Source: Firmicutes bacterium CAG:552
Lineage (GTDB): Bacteria > Bacillota > Clostridia > Christensenellales > Pumilibacteraceae
DNA: 46,238 bases
NCBI GenBank assembly: GCA_000435495.1
Contig: FR884027.1
Coordinates: forward strand, 1 to 46,238
Direction of reading: 5' to 3'
Shown here: positions 8,644 to 15,947 of the stretch, in pieces
Position numbering within the stretch: position 1 is the first letter of the stretch
How the letters are laid out: every line of letters starts with the position of its first letter
Made by a program: the position numbers and the translations under genes
The notes under the pieces: generated by a model
Databases searched by the model: none
What the model was told of the DNA's origin: nothing
Seen by the model: only the letters and a program-made list of their open reading frames with translations

Positions 8644-9130
8644 AAATATACTCCGTTAGGTTTTTATTTTTGTATTCGCAGAAGGCAATCGGGAAAGTAT
8701 CCTCTGCCTCCGTCTTTTGTGTCAATTCCCAATTTTTGTCTAGGTCGAGATTCGGGAAGTATGTGTCTGCGTCGCCTACGGCGTCTACTTTGGTAATCAA
8801 CGCCGTTTCGCAATACGGCAGCATGGTTCGATACATGCTTGCGCCTCCTATAACGTAAACTTCGTCCGTATCGTATTTGGATATTGTGCGCATCAACTCA
8901 TCCATGCTTTTTACGCAAATGCATCCTTGGAAATTTTCCTTGGTAAGAACCACGTTTATTCTGTTTTTAAGCGGACCGCCCGGGAAAGAAAGAAAAGTGT
9001 TTTTACCCATCACCACGATTTTGCCCGTAGTTGTTTTTTTGAAAAACGCCATATCCGTTTTTAACGAAAACAACAGTTTATTATCTTTGCCGATGCCCCA
9101 ATGTCTGTCCACGGCTACGATCAGTTTCAT
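8633..9130 (-). CDS. folA: Dihydrofolate reductase
   Basis: The 165-residue enzyme reduces dihydrofolate with NADPH and regenerates the cofactor consumed by thymidylate synthase. Family motifs are IVAVDRHWGIGKDNKLLFSL (substrate and Met20-loop region), VMGKNTFLSFPGGPLKNR (NADPH site), and VIGGASMYRTMLPY (second NADPH contact). Overlaps are an ATGA junction with thyA upstream and 11 bp with rlmB downstream, indicating tight translational coupling. Length is normal. Confidence 0.95.
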   Translation of the reverse strand: MKLIVAVDRHWGIGKDNKLLFSLKTDMAFFKKTTTGKIVVMGKNTFLSFPGGPLKNRINVVLTKENFQGCICVKSMDELMRTISKYDTDEVYVIGGASMYRTMLPYCETALITKVDAVGDADTYFPNLDLDKNWELTQKTEAEDTFPIAFCEYKNKNLTEYIYEN

Positions 9131-9957
9131 ATCGCCACCTCTATTTTGTCTTTAAGCGGACAGTACTTGTAACCCGCAAGTTCAAAGTCGTCCAACGTAA
9201 AATCGTAAAAATCGCTTTTTTGCTCGTTGAGTCTAAACTTCGGAGCTTCGTACTGGGGAGCCTCTATCAACTTTTCCGCAATGGGAACGTGTCTGTCATA
9301 TATATGAGCGTCTGCAATCACATGCACAAGTTCGCCCGCTTTAAGCCCGCTTACGTGCGCAAGCAGGTGCACCAACGTCGCATACTGAACCACGTTCCAA
9401 TTATTTGCCGTAATCATATCCTGCGAACGCTGATTAAGTATAGCGTTAAGCTTACCGTCGGAAACGTTAAACGTTACCATATAAGCGCACGGATACAAAT
9501 TCATTTCGCTCAAATCTGCATGATTATAAAGATTAGTGATAATTCGTCTTGACAGCGGATTATGTTTTAAATCGTATAGGACTCTGTCTACCTGATCGAA
9601 ATCGCCTTCTTTATAATGATGTTTTACTCCGAGCTGGTAGCCGTAAGCCTTACCTATACTGCCGTTTTCGTCCGCCCACGAATCCCATATATGCGAATGA
9701 AGATCGTTTACGTTGTTACTTTTCTTTTGCCATATCCACAGCAATTCGTCCACGGCGTTACGGAAAACGGTTTTGCGCACGGTTATTATGGGAAACTCTT
9801 TGCTTAGGTCGTATCTGTTAACGATGCAAAATTTCTTTACGGTATGCGCTTTTTGACCGTCTGCCCAATGCGGTCGGACGTCGTAATCGGTATCCCACGC
9901 ACCGTTGCTTAAAATATCTTTGAGATTATCTACAAATATTTTATCGGCAATACTCAT
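9127..9957 (-). CDS. thyA: Thymidylate synthase
   Basis: This is a folate-dependent thymidylate synthase of 276 residues that makes dTMP from dUMP. The catalytic cysteine lies in LYPCAYMVTFNV. The dUMP/folate site includes NQRSQDM, NNWNVVQYA and the IYDRHV motif. The PCAY form and NNWNVVQ segment belong to a divergent Firmicute ThyA clade rather than the E. coli PPCH form. The ATG at 9957 is preferred: it forms an ATGA overlap with the mrnC stop and has GGAGG ten bases upstream, whereas an in-frame ATG at 9978 would overlap that site. Adjacent folA completes the dTMP cycle. Flavin-dependent ThyX, common in Clostridia, is not seen here. Confidence 0.95.
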   Translation of the reverse strand: MSIADKIFVDNLKDILSNGAWDTDYDVRPHWADGQKAHTVKKFCIVNRYDLSKEFPIITVRKTVFRNAVDELLWIWQKKSNNVNDLHSHIWDSWADENGSIGKAYGYQLGVKHHYKEGDFDQVDRVLYDLKHNPLSRRIITNLYNHADLSEMNLYPCAYMVTFNVSDGKLNAILNQRSQDMITANNWNVVQYATLVHLLAHVSGLKAGELVHVIADAHIYDRHVPIAEKLIEAPQYEAPKFRLNEQKSDFYDFTLDDFELAGYKYCPLKDKIEVAI

Positions 9958-10337
9958 AAATTGCTCGCCTCCATACATAATTTCAAAATTTCGTCCAATC
10001 GCAGAGTTTGTTCGGACAAATATAACGCCCCTAACAGTCCTTCAAGCCCGGTAGCTTTTTTGTACTGAGTCATCGCCGCATTTTTTGCCTTGTTGTTGAC
10101 ATGAGCGTTGCGGCATCTGCGCATCAAAGAGAGTTCTTCCTCCGTAAGCGATTTTTGAATATAGTCGTAAACTTTCGCCTGATTAACCGCACTTACTATC
10201 TCGTCACATCTGCGGCTGAGCTCTTTGGTTGAAAAACCGTTTCGGCAATTAATCTTTCTTACATACAACGAAAATACTGCGTCGCCTACATACGCCAGCG
10301 TAGTGCAAGGTATAAGATTAAGTGAAGAAAAGTCCAT
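9954..10337 (-). CDS. mrnC: Mini-ribonuclease III
   Basis: The protein is a stand-alone RNase III catalytic domain of about 127 residues without a dsRNA-binding domain, as in MrnC/YazC, which matures 23S rRNA in Firmicutes. The signature LAYVGDAVFSLYVR holds the metal-binding aspartate. The second acidic motif region reads RRCRNAHV and ATGLEGLLGALYL, with E/LxGALYL characteristic of RNase III. The ATG at 10337 gives the typical start MDFSSLNLIPCTTLAYVGD and lies 5 bp after the MFS stop. A GTG at 10379 is possible but would overlap the upstream gene. No strong ribosome binding site precedes either start, so translation may depend on coupling. Confidence 0.92.
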   Translation of the reverse strand: MDFSSLNLIPCTTLAYVGDAVFSLYVRKINCRNGFSTKELSRRCDEIVSAVNQAKVYDYIQKSLTEEELSLMRRCRNAHVNNKAKNAAMTQYKKATGLEGLLGALYLSEQTLRLDEILKLCMEASNL

Positions 10338-10341
10338 ATCG

Positions 10342-11556
10342 TTATACCGTTTTTGCTTCGTCGCTACTAGAAAGCGCACGATTTTTTTTGTCCGTTATCG
10401 TCTTAAACGCAAACATCAATCCTACGCTTATTACCGCCGTAACGGCAGCGATAACGAAACTGAGAGTATAATCTCCGCTGCCGCCTACCAACGCCGTCGA
10501 AATTCCGTTAAAAGCAAGCGACGAAAATCCCAATCCCAACATCGCCATTCCGTAATTGGTTCCGCTGTATTTGCTTCCGCACAAATCGGTGGTAAGCGCA
10601 GGCAGAATTGCGGAAGGACCGCCGTAGCCGAACGCTACAAGCAACACTACTACAAAGAACAATCCGTTACTCGCAAAAATCAACGCCGCTGCACATATTC
10701 CTGTAAGAACGGCGAGAATTGTGACCGTAGCCGTTCTGCCGAGCTTATCCGATACGGTTGCCATGCTCAATCTGCCGACAGCGCTGAAAACGCCGGTAAG
10801 GGAAAGCAACAACGTTGCGCTTTCGGCACTTAATCCTCTTGCCACGCCGAGATCATATATTATAGGACAAACTATGTTCCAAGTCGCATTTACGAAAAAC
10901 AAAGTAAGGGCGATAATCCAAAATCTGCTTTCCTTAAGCGTATCCTTGGGCGTAAGAAACTTTCCGACAGCAGCTACGTCGGATTCTGCGGAAGGCGCAG
11001 AAATAAACAAACAACATACCGTACCCAAAATCAAAAACAGTCCGCCGAGCGACAAAAATGTCCACATCATATTGCCGTCGAACATATTCATAAGCCACTT
11101 TGCCACCGGCGCAAACACTACGGTAGAAAAACCGAACGCCGAAACCGACAATCCCGAAGCAAAGCCTCGCTTGGTCGGAAACCACTTTTGCAAGCACGAA
11201 AGTACGCTTCCGTAAGTTATTCCGCATCCCAATCCTCCGATTGCTCCGTAAGTTACGTACACAAGGAAATTTGCCGAAGCCGGCACAAACGCCGTAACGA
11301 GTACTCCTGCCGAAAACGTAATTACGCCTATCGTAGCCGAAAGTCTTGCATTAAATCTGTCCTGAAGATAGCCTCCCAAAAGATTGCCCAAGACGAACCC
11401 GAACATCATTATCGACTGAACCATATTGCAGTTGCTTGCGCTCATTCCGTAATATGCGGAAACGTTGGCTTTAAATATGCTCCACAAATACAGTATTCCC
11501 ACAAACAGCTGCACGAACAGGCAGCATATAACCGTTACGATTTTTTTAGCTTTCAT
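10342..11556 (-). CDS. MFS transporter, oxalate/formate antiporter (OFA) subfamily
   Basis: The 404-residue protein has twelve predicted membrane helices and the architecture of the major facilitator superfamily. The segment GLGCGITYGSVLSCLQKWFP, followed by a KRGFASGLSVSAFG stretch, is typical of OFA-family carriers, which exchange or import small carboxylates. The N-terminus VQLFVGILYLWSIF is also diagnostic of that group. The substrate cannot be inferred. It lies between gltX and mrnC, where other Firmicutes often carry cysE/cysS, and its ATG overlaps the gltX stop (ATGA), so it is co-translated with housekeeping genes. SD AAGGAAAG precedes the start. Confidence 0.88.
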   Translation of the reverse strand: MKAKKIVTVICCLFVQLFVGILYLWSIFKANVSAYYGMSASNCNMVQSIMMFGFVLGNLLGGYLQDRFNARLSATIGVITFSAGVLVTAFVPASANFLVYVTYGAIGGLGCGITYGSVLSCLQKWFPTKRGFASGLSVSAFGFSTVVFAPVAKWLMNMFDGNMMWTFLSLGGLFLILGTVCCLFISAPSAESDVAAVGKFLTPKDTLKESRFWIIALTLFFVNATWNIVCPIIYDLGVARGLSAESATLLLSLTGVFSAVGRLSMATVSDKLGRTATVTILAVLTGICAAALIFASNGLFFVVVLLVAFGYGGPSAILPALTTDLCGSKYSGTNYGMAMLGLGFSSLAFNGISTALVGGSGDYTLSFVIAAVTAVISVGLMFAFKTITDKKNRALSSSDEAKTV

Positions 11557-12977
11557 TTCAATCTTTCCTTAGATGCGTTAAGTCTTTGCAGACTGCGTTC
11601 TTTCCCTAGCAGCATAGCCATCTCCACCGCTCCGCCCGGAGTTACCGCCGAACCGGTGAGCGCAATACGGTAAACCCAAAGAACCTGACCTTTTTTGTAT
11701 CCGTTATTTTCGGCAAAAGCTACTAATGCATCATGAAGATTATCGAAATTATTTTCGGTAAGTTCTATAAGCCCGTCCATCATCTCTGCTGCTACCTTGC
11801 CGTCAACTTTCCATTTTGCGTTATTAAATAATGTCAAATCGTACCCGTCGAACTTGGTAAGAAACTCCGTAAGAGGTCCTATGTCGCAGAACACCTCTGT
11901 TCTGCCGTGCAAAAGAGACGACAGTAAAGTCAAATCCATGCCCAGCAAATAAGGATAATTACCGTAAAATTTGCAAGCATAATCATGAAATTCTTGCTCG
12001 CTCATTTCTTTGACGTACAGCGAATTGATGTATCGCATCTTCGCCTCGTCGAAAATACTCGGCGAATGGCTCACTCCGGACAAGTCAAACTTGTCCACAA
12101 GTTCTGCCAGAGTGAATTTTTCTACATTATCTTTTCCGCTCCATCCGAGCAATGCAATGTAATTGACTATAGCCTCTTTAAGAAAACCCTTTTTGATAAA
12201 GTCCTCGTAGCTCGCATCGCCATAACGCTTACTTAGCTTGTGAGTGGCGTCCCTCATTATAGGCTGAAGATGAATATAATGCGGTCTTTCCCATCCGAGT
12301 CCGTCGTACAAAAGGTTGTACTTAGGCGTAGACGACAGATACTCTACTCCCCTTATGACATAGTTGATGGCCATAAGATGATCGTCAACGACGTTTGCGA
12401 AGTTATACGTAGGCATTCCGTCCGACTTGATAAGAATGTTATCTTCGAGTTCTTTGTTTTCCACGGTAATATCACCGAAAACCATATCGTGATAAGTCGT
12501 GCTGCCCTCTAACGGAATATTCTGTCTTATAACGTAACTGTCCCCTCGCTTAAGGCGCATTTCCACTTCTTCCTTGCTAAGCGATGCGCAGTGCTTGTCG
12601 TACTTTGTCGCACCCTGCTCGTGCAGCTTTTCCAGACGCTCTTTGTCGCAAAAACAGTAATACGCATGTCCGTTTTCCACAAGTTGCTTTGCGTACTCGA
12701 GATATGTGTTCTTTCGTTCGCTTTGAATATACGGACCGTAATCTCCGCCTACGTCCGGTCCCTCGTCATAAACAAGCCCGGCGTCTTTGAGTGTCGCATA
12801 AATTATTTCGACTGCGCCCGGCACATACCTTTCTCTGTCAGTATCTTCGATACGCAAGACAAACTTTCCGCCGTTTTTCTTGGCATACAAATATGCGTAA
12901 AGCGCTGTTCTGAGTCCGCCTATATGCAAATAGCCGGTTGGGGAAGGCGCAAATCTCGTTCTTACTTCGCTGCTCAT
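11553..12977 (-). CDS. gltX: Glutamate-tRNA ligase
   Basis: This class I aminoacyl-tRNA synthetase of 474 residues charges tRNA-Glu. The HIGH-type motif is PSPTGYLHIGGLRTALYAY near the N-terminus and the KMSKS-type motif is HKLSKRYG near residue 240. The C-terminal anticodon-binding region follows and ends normally. A CFC...C cluster after YYCFCDKERLEKL resembles the zinc-finger site of many bacterial GltX proteins. It is the first gene of an eight-gene operon, with GGAG ahead of the ATG and a promoter at 13052-13080. Length is close to the family norm of 465-490. No T-box leader was seen. Confidence 0.97.
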   Translation of the reverse strand: MSSEVRTRFAPSPTGYLHIGGLRTALYAYLYAKKNGGKFVLRIEDTDRERYVPGAVEIIYATLKDAGLVYDEGPDVGGDYGPYIQSERKNTYLEYAKQLVENGHAYYCFCDKERLEKLHEQGATKYDKHCASLSKEEVEMRLKRGDSYVIRQNIPLEGSTTYHDMVFGDITVENKELEDNILIKSDGMPTYNFANVVDDHLMAINYVIRGVEYLSSTPKYNLLYDGLGWERPHYIHLQPIMRDATHKLSKRYGDASYEDFIKKGFLKEAIVNYIALLGWSGKDNVEKFTLAELVDKFDLSGVSHSPSIFDEAKMRYINSLYVKEMSEQEFHDYACKFYGNYPYLLGMDLTLLSSLLHGRTEVFCDIGPLTEFLTKFDGYDLTLFNNAKWKVDGKVAAEMMDGLIELTENNFDNLHDALVAFAENNGYKKGQVLWVYRIALTGSAVTPGGAVEMAMLLGKERSLQRLNASKERLK

Positions 12978-13051
12978 AAAAATCTCCTAAATCGTAACAT
13001 AGCAAGCTTTTGTCAGTGTCTTAATTATCAACGACTGCTTGTACACAATAC

Positions 13052-13080
13052 ATTATATACCATTTTTGACAAATAAGCAA
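13052..13080 (-). promoter_or_regulatory. Sigma-A promoter of the gltX operon
   Basis: TTGCTT (13080-13075), 17-bp spacer, TATAAT (13057-13052) on the minus strand. The predicted leader to the gltX ATG is about 68 nt, too short for a T-box. It is the only clear promoter seen for the eight downstream genes. Confidence 0.75.
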
Positions 13081-13155
13081 GTTTTTTGCAAGACAAAAGA
13101 CATACGCAGCCGCTTAAGAATTTTTTTTGTCTAAATACTATACGGACATAACGCA

Positions 13156-13257
13156 TCAGAACTCGTAGTCGTCTTTATCGTTTGACTGGATTTTCGGAAA
13201 ACGCACCCCATGCGCATCTCGTCCGAAACTTAGTGCGACCTTTTCCCTCGCCATCAT
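13156..13257 (-). other. Possible gene remnant or very small ORF (33 codons)
   Basis: A minus-strand frame from ATG 13257 encodes 33 residues ending SNDKDDYEF. It stays open for another 12 or so codons upstream without a good start. No ribosome binding site precedes the ATG. It uses AGG, CGA, GGG and CAG codons that are rare in neighbouring genes. It lies in the 447-bp gap between gltX and the next operon. A decayed C-terminal gene fragment is as likely as a real microprotein. Confidence 0.25.
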
Positions 13258-13333
13258 AAAATCATAAAATTTAGTGATAATATTTGCTTTATTGCAGATG
13301 AATTATACCATTAAGCGCAACAGAAGAAATAAT

Positions 13334-13362
13334 AAAAGAAGTTCGCTCATCGAACTTCTTTT
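13334..13362 (-). terminator. Intrinsic terminator of the membrane-protein operon
   Basis: A perfect 12-bp stem (13334-13345 with 13351-13362) and a 5-nt loop, with T residues on both exits. It ends the 15723-13425 operon. Confidence 0.8.
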
Positions 13363-13424
13363 ATTGCAAAATGCACTGTATTATTATATTTTGCCGGTCG
13401 AGCCTCATTAAGCTCCGCTCCCGG

Positions 13425-14163
13425 CTACTGCGATATTTGTTCGCCGAAGGTTATCTCGGCTATATCGTCAAATTCTTCTATTACGTTAGACGCTTCGTCG
13501 CTGAGTTCTTCGAATAATTTCTGTCTTTCTGTAAGATACTTGTATTCCGACCTCTGTATAAGCTTATCCTTTCTCGTGCTTCTTCCCATAATGAGTATAA
13601 CGGCAAGGAATAAGGATGCAAGTCCGCCCAGCACGAACGTCAAAAAATTTATCAGTTCGGAATACGAAAATTCTGTCTTGCCGAACAAAGTTTTGCCGTC
13701 CGGAAATTGATATACGAAAGTCTGCTTAAAGTTTTCCAATTCTTCTTTGGTCTCGAACTTTCCGTAAGTCAAAATATCGGCAAAACGGAACAAATAAACG
13801 AGTCCGACGCAAATAAGTATAGCAACAAGCATAATAATTATAACCGCTTTGTGCGATCGAGATTATAACCGCTTTGTGCGATCGAGGCTTTTTTGTGTCG
13901 TTCTTTCTGCGCTCGCAGTATGCGATATTATTCTCTGCAAATCTCTGCGCCAAAACTGCGTCTCTGACTTCTTCTTCCCATTCCTTTTTCTGCAAGTTTT
14001 CCGGTATAGATAAATCACGTGTATAAAAGAGCCTTGTTACGTTTCTGTCTTGATCGAATTGGCTATTTTCGAGAATCCATCCGTAACGCTCCATTCTCTG
14101 TCTTTTTTCCGTAACCGTATCGACGTTGGCAGGAGATTGAAATAACGTTTTTTCTTCTTTCAT
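13425..14163 (-). pseudogene. Uncharacterised two-helix membrane protein split by a 25-bp tandem duplication
   Basis: Two overlapping frames cover this interval. The upstream frame (14163 leftwards) encodes a soluble, charged N-terminal part. The downstream frame encodes membrane segments and a C-terminal coiled, acidic tail. The junction contains an exact 25-bp tandem duplication at 13837-13861 and 13862-13886, which shifts the frame by one base. Removing one copy gives exactly 238 codons and joins the frames through a hydrophobic helix (KAVIIIMLVAILICVGLVYL). The restored 237-residue protein has this helix near residue 100, a second near 165-185, and a tail with DEASNVIEEFDDIAEI. No known family is recognised. 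The start has a GGGGG-type site and follows the zinc-ribbon gene by 16 bp. It could be a true strain-level mutation, a reversible switch or an assembly artefact. Confidence 0.85.
13837..13886. repeat. Exact 25-bp tandem duplication
   Basis: Copy 1 is 13837-13861 and copy 2 is 13862-13886, identical at all 25 positions and directly abutting. The unit length is not a multiple of three, so it causes the frameshift in the surrounding gene. Confidence 0.97.
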
Positions 14164-14179
14164 ATTTTATACCCCCGCA

Positions 14180-15049
14180 TTAATTTATTCTCGTCGAATA
14201 CGAGTGCTCTTTGGTGCCTTCCTCCACATAACTGCAATGACGGCAATATGTCAGGTAATCGCTCATTACAGTGCCGTATTCCACATCGTATTCATCGACC
14301 ACTACGTTTGCGTAAATGGGTTTGGACGAAACGATTTGCGTGTGTCCGTCGGCATATCTAGCTATAGTTCTTTCTTCGCCCACCTTCTTTGTTTGCGTCT
14401 TTGTTATGTGATTGACGCCTTCCCTTTTCTTGCCGTACCTCGCTACGTTTTCGGTAACGACGCTATCGAATCGACCGCATACTGGGCATACCCTTTTTTG
14501 AAGTTTTATAAGTTCGCTACGGGTTGCCGAATAATAAAAAAACGGATAAAGCGCAGCGCACGAAATCGGTTGCACGACTCCGAGTTTATCCGTTGTAAAA
14601 TTACCGAAGTCCTTTACTACGACCATCCATATTACGGTGTTTATAATAATGCCTACAATAAACGACAACGGAATCATTGCCGTAACTTTTTTGTAATACG
14701 GTTCCCCTTTATGGCCGACTTCGCCTCGATTCGATTCTACGAATTTTTTCAGGTTTTTCTTTGCGGCTACTGCCGCTACGATAATCGTGATTACCATATA
14801 AAGCGCCACTGCCACGCAGCCTTTGCCTACGGGGCTCATCGAATCCGGCAGCGACGTAGCGATAAAAGCCCATACGTAACCGAGAACCGTTAACATAAGA
14901 GCAAATATAATAACTGCTTCCGTCCAGGCTTCGGACAACTCGAAGGCTACTTTGCGTTTGTAATCGCTGACTTCGGTTTCTTCCCACCGCTCTATATCCG
15001 CAAGGAAACGATTGGTCGATGTTTTCTGAATGGAAAGGTCTTTTGCCAC
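14180..15049 (-). CDS. Uncharacterised four-helix membrane protein with C-terminal zinc-ribbon-like cysteines
   Basis: The GTG at 15049 is chosen as start because AGGAG lies seven bases upstream; a TTG at 15082 is in frame but has no ribosome binding site. The 289-residue product has a soluble N-terminus, two membrane segments near residues 45-95, two more near 120-150 and 160-185, and a cytoplasmic-type C-terminal domain. That domain has CPVCGRF and, about 75 residues later, CRHC, a spacing compatible with a split zinc ribbon. No established family is recognised. It is the middle gene of an operon with a DUF308/HdeD-like protein upstream and the frameshifted membrane protein downstream. A structural or sensing role in the membrane is a guess only. 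Confidence 0.8.
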   Translation of the reverse strand: MAKDLSIQKTSTNRFLADIERWEETEVSDYKRKVAFELSEAWTEAVIIFALMLTVLGYVWAFIATSLPDSMSPVGKGCVAVALYMVITIIVAAVAAKKNLKKFVESNRGEVGHKGEPYYKKVTAMIPLSFIVGIIINTVIWMVVVKDFGNFTTDKLGVVQPISCAALYPFFYYSATRSELIKLQKRVCPVCGRFDSVVTENVARYGKKREGVNHITKTQTKKVGEERTIARYADGHTQIVSSKPIYANVVVDEYDVEYGTVMSDYLTYCRHCSYVEEGTKEHSYSTRIN

Positions 15050-15144
15050 TTTAATTCTCCTATCTGTATTTTTATACGGCAAGACTACATAATTAAGCCG
15101 TACTTATATGCAAAATAGTCAGATAAATCCAACGTCGCAAACAA

Positions 15145-15723
15145 CTATTCGTCAATTTTCGTTACGGTAACAATACGTTTTTTCGCTTCTCTTATCTTCT
15201 TGCCGAAAACTGCGGTAGTAACTATGTTTCGCACGCCCTCTATAATAAGCGAAACGCCTGCAAATATAACTACGGTATCGAATTCCGAAAACATTACCAC
15301 CACTCCGAGTCCCATGCTTATAACGGCAAGCACAAAAGGCAAAAACCAACCTTTGACGCCCTCTCTTGCACACAAAACCGTTTCGCTTACGGCTACAGAG
15401 GAATCTACGACAATGTAAATGCCCAAAAGCACGGTCAGCATTCCTTGTAAAAGACGTGGATTCGTAACGCAAAAAATACCGAATGCAAGAAGCGAAAGCG
15501 CCGGAATCAATATATAGCCGCCAAATATAAATCCGCCATAAACGATATATTTAACGAAAAGCGTCAACCCTACGCAAATCATTAAAATGCCGAAAATAAG
15601 GCTCAAAACGTCACCGGAAGTTTCGGGCATAATTACACAAATAACGCCCAAGGCCACCGTCAAAACGGATATTATGATAATATCCCACTTAAAACGACCG
15701 AATGCTTTCTCCAAATTGTCCAT
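15145..15723 (-). CDS. HdeD-like (DUF308) membrane protein
   Basis: The 192-residue protein is almost entirely hydrophobic, with about six membrane helices in three pairs. Repeating patterns such as VLTVALGVICVIMPE, LLAFGIFCVTNPRLLQG and VISMGLGVVVMF are typical of the DUF308/HdeD family. E. coli HdeD is linked to acid resistance; the role in Firmicutes is not established. It heads the 15723-13425 operon, with a perfect promoter at 15754-15782 and an AAGGAGA site before the ATG. The C-terminus is basic and cytoplasmic. Confidence 0.8.
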   Translation of the reverse strand: MDNLEKAFGRFKWDIIIISVLTVALGVICVIMPETSGDVLSLIFGILMICVGLTLFVKYIVYGGFIFGGYILIPALSLLAFGIFCVTNPRLLQGMLTVLLGIYIVVDSSVAVSETVLCAREGVKGWFLPFVLAVISMGLGVVVMFSEFDTVVIFAGVSLIIEGVRNIVTTAVFGKKIREAKKRIVTVTKIDE

Positions 15724-15753
15724 ACATTCTTCTCCTTTTTGTTATATATCCTA

Positions 15754-15782
15754 ATTATACCTCGGTTAACTCATTTTGTCAA
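15754..15782 (-). promoter_or_regulatory. Perfect sigma-A promoter of the membrane-protein operon
   Basis: TTGACA (15782-15777), 17-bp spacer, TATAAT (15759-15754). The leader is about 24 nt. It is divergent from the pepV promoter 100 bp away. Confidence 0.9.
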
Positions 15783-15860
15783 GTCTATCGCTTAACATGA
15801 GTTTGATATCGATTTTGTGACATATCCCCGCTATAGGCATGTGCGCCGAAACACCGCTAA

Positions 15861-15878
15861 GCCGCAGCTAACTGCGGC
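15861..15878. promoter_or_regulatory. Perfect 7-bp inverted repeat between divergent promoters
   Basis: GCCGCAG, a CTAA loop and CTGCGGC form an exact palindromic arm pair just upstream of the pepV -35 box and about 80 bp upstream of the divergent operon promoter. It is followed by no T-run and ends no gene, so an operator is more likely than a terminator. The binding protein is unknown. Confidence 0.4.
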
Positions 15879-15885
15879 AATTCGA

Positions 15886-15914
15886 TTGACAGTCCGATAT
15901 TTATGTAGTATAAT
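15886..15914 (+). promoter_or_regulatory. Perfect sigma-A promoter of pepV-trx
   Basis: TTGACA (15886-15891), 17-bp spacer, TATAAT (15909-15914). The leader to the pepV ATG is about 27 nt. Confidence 0.9.
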
Positions 15915-15947
15915 TATCGTAGAAAAATATCAAAAAAGGAAGTATTT

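Noticed and set aside
13052..13080. A T-box leader before gltX
   Set aside because: The predicted leader of about 68 nt is too short for a T-box and lacks its conserved elements.
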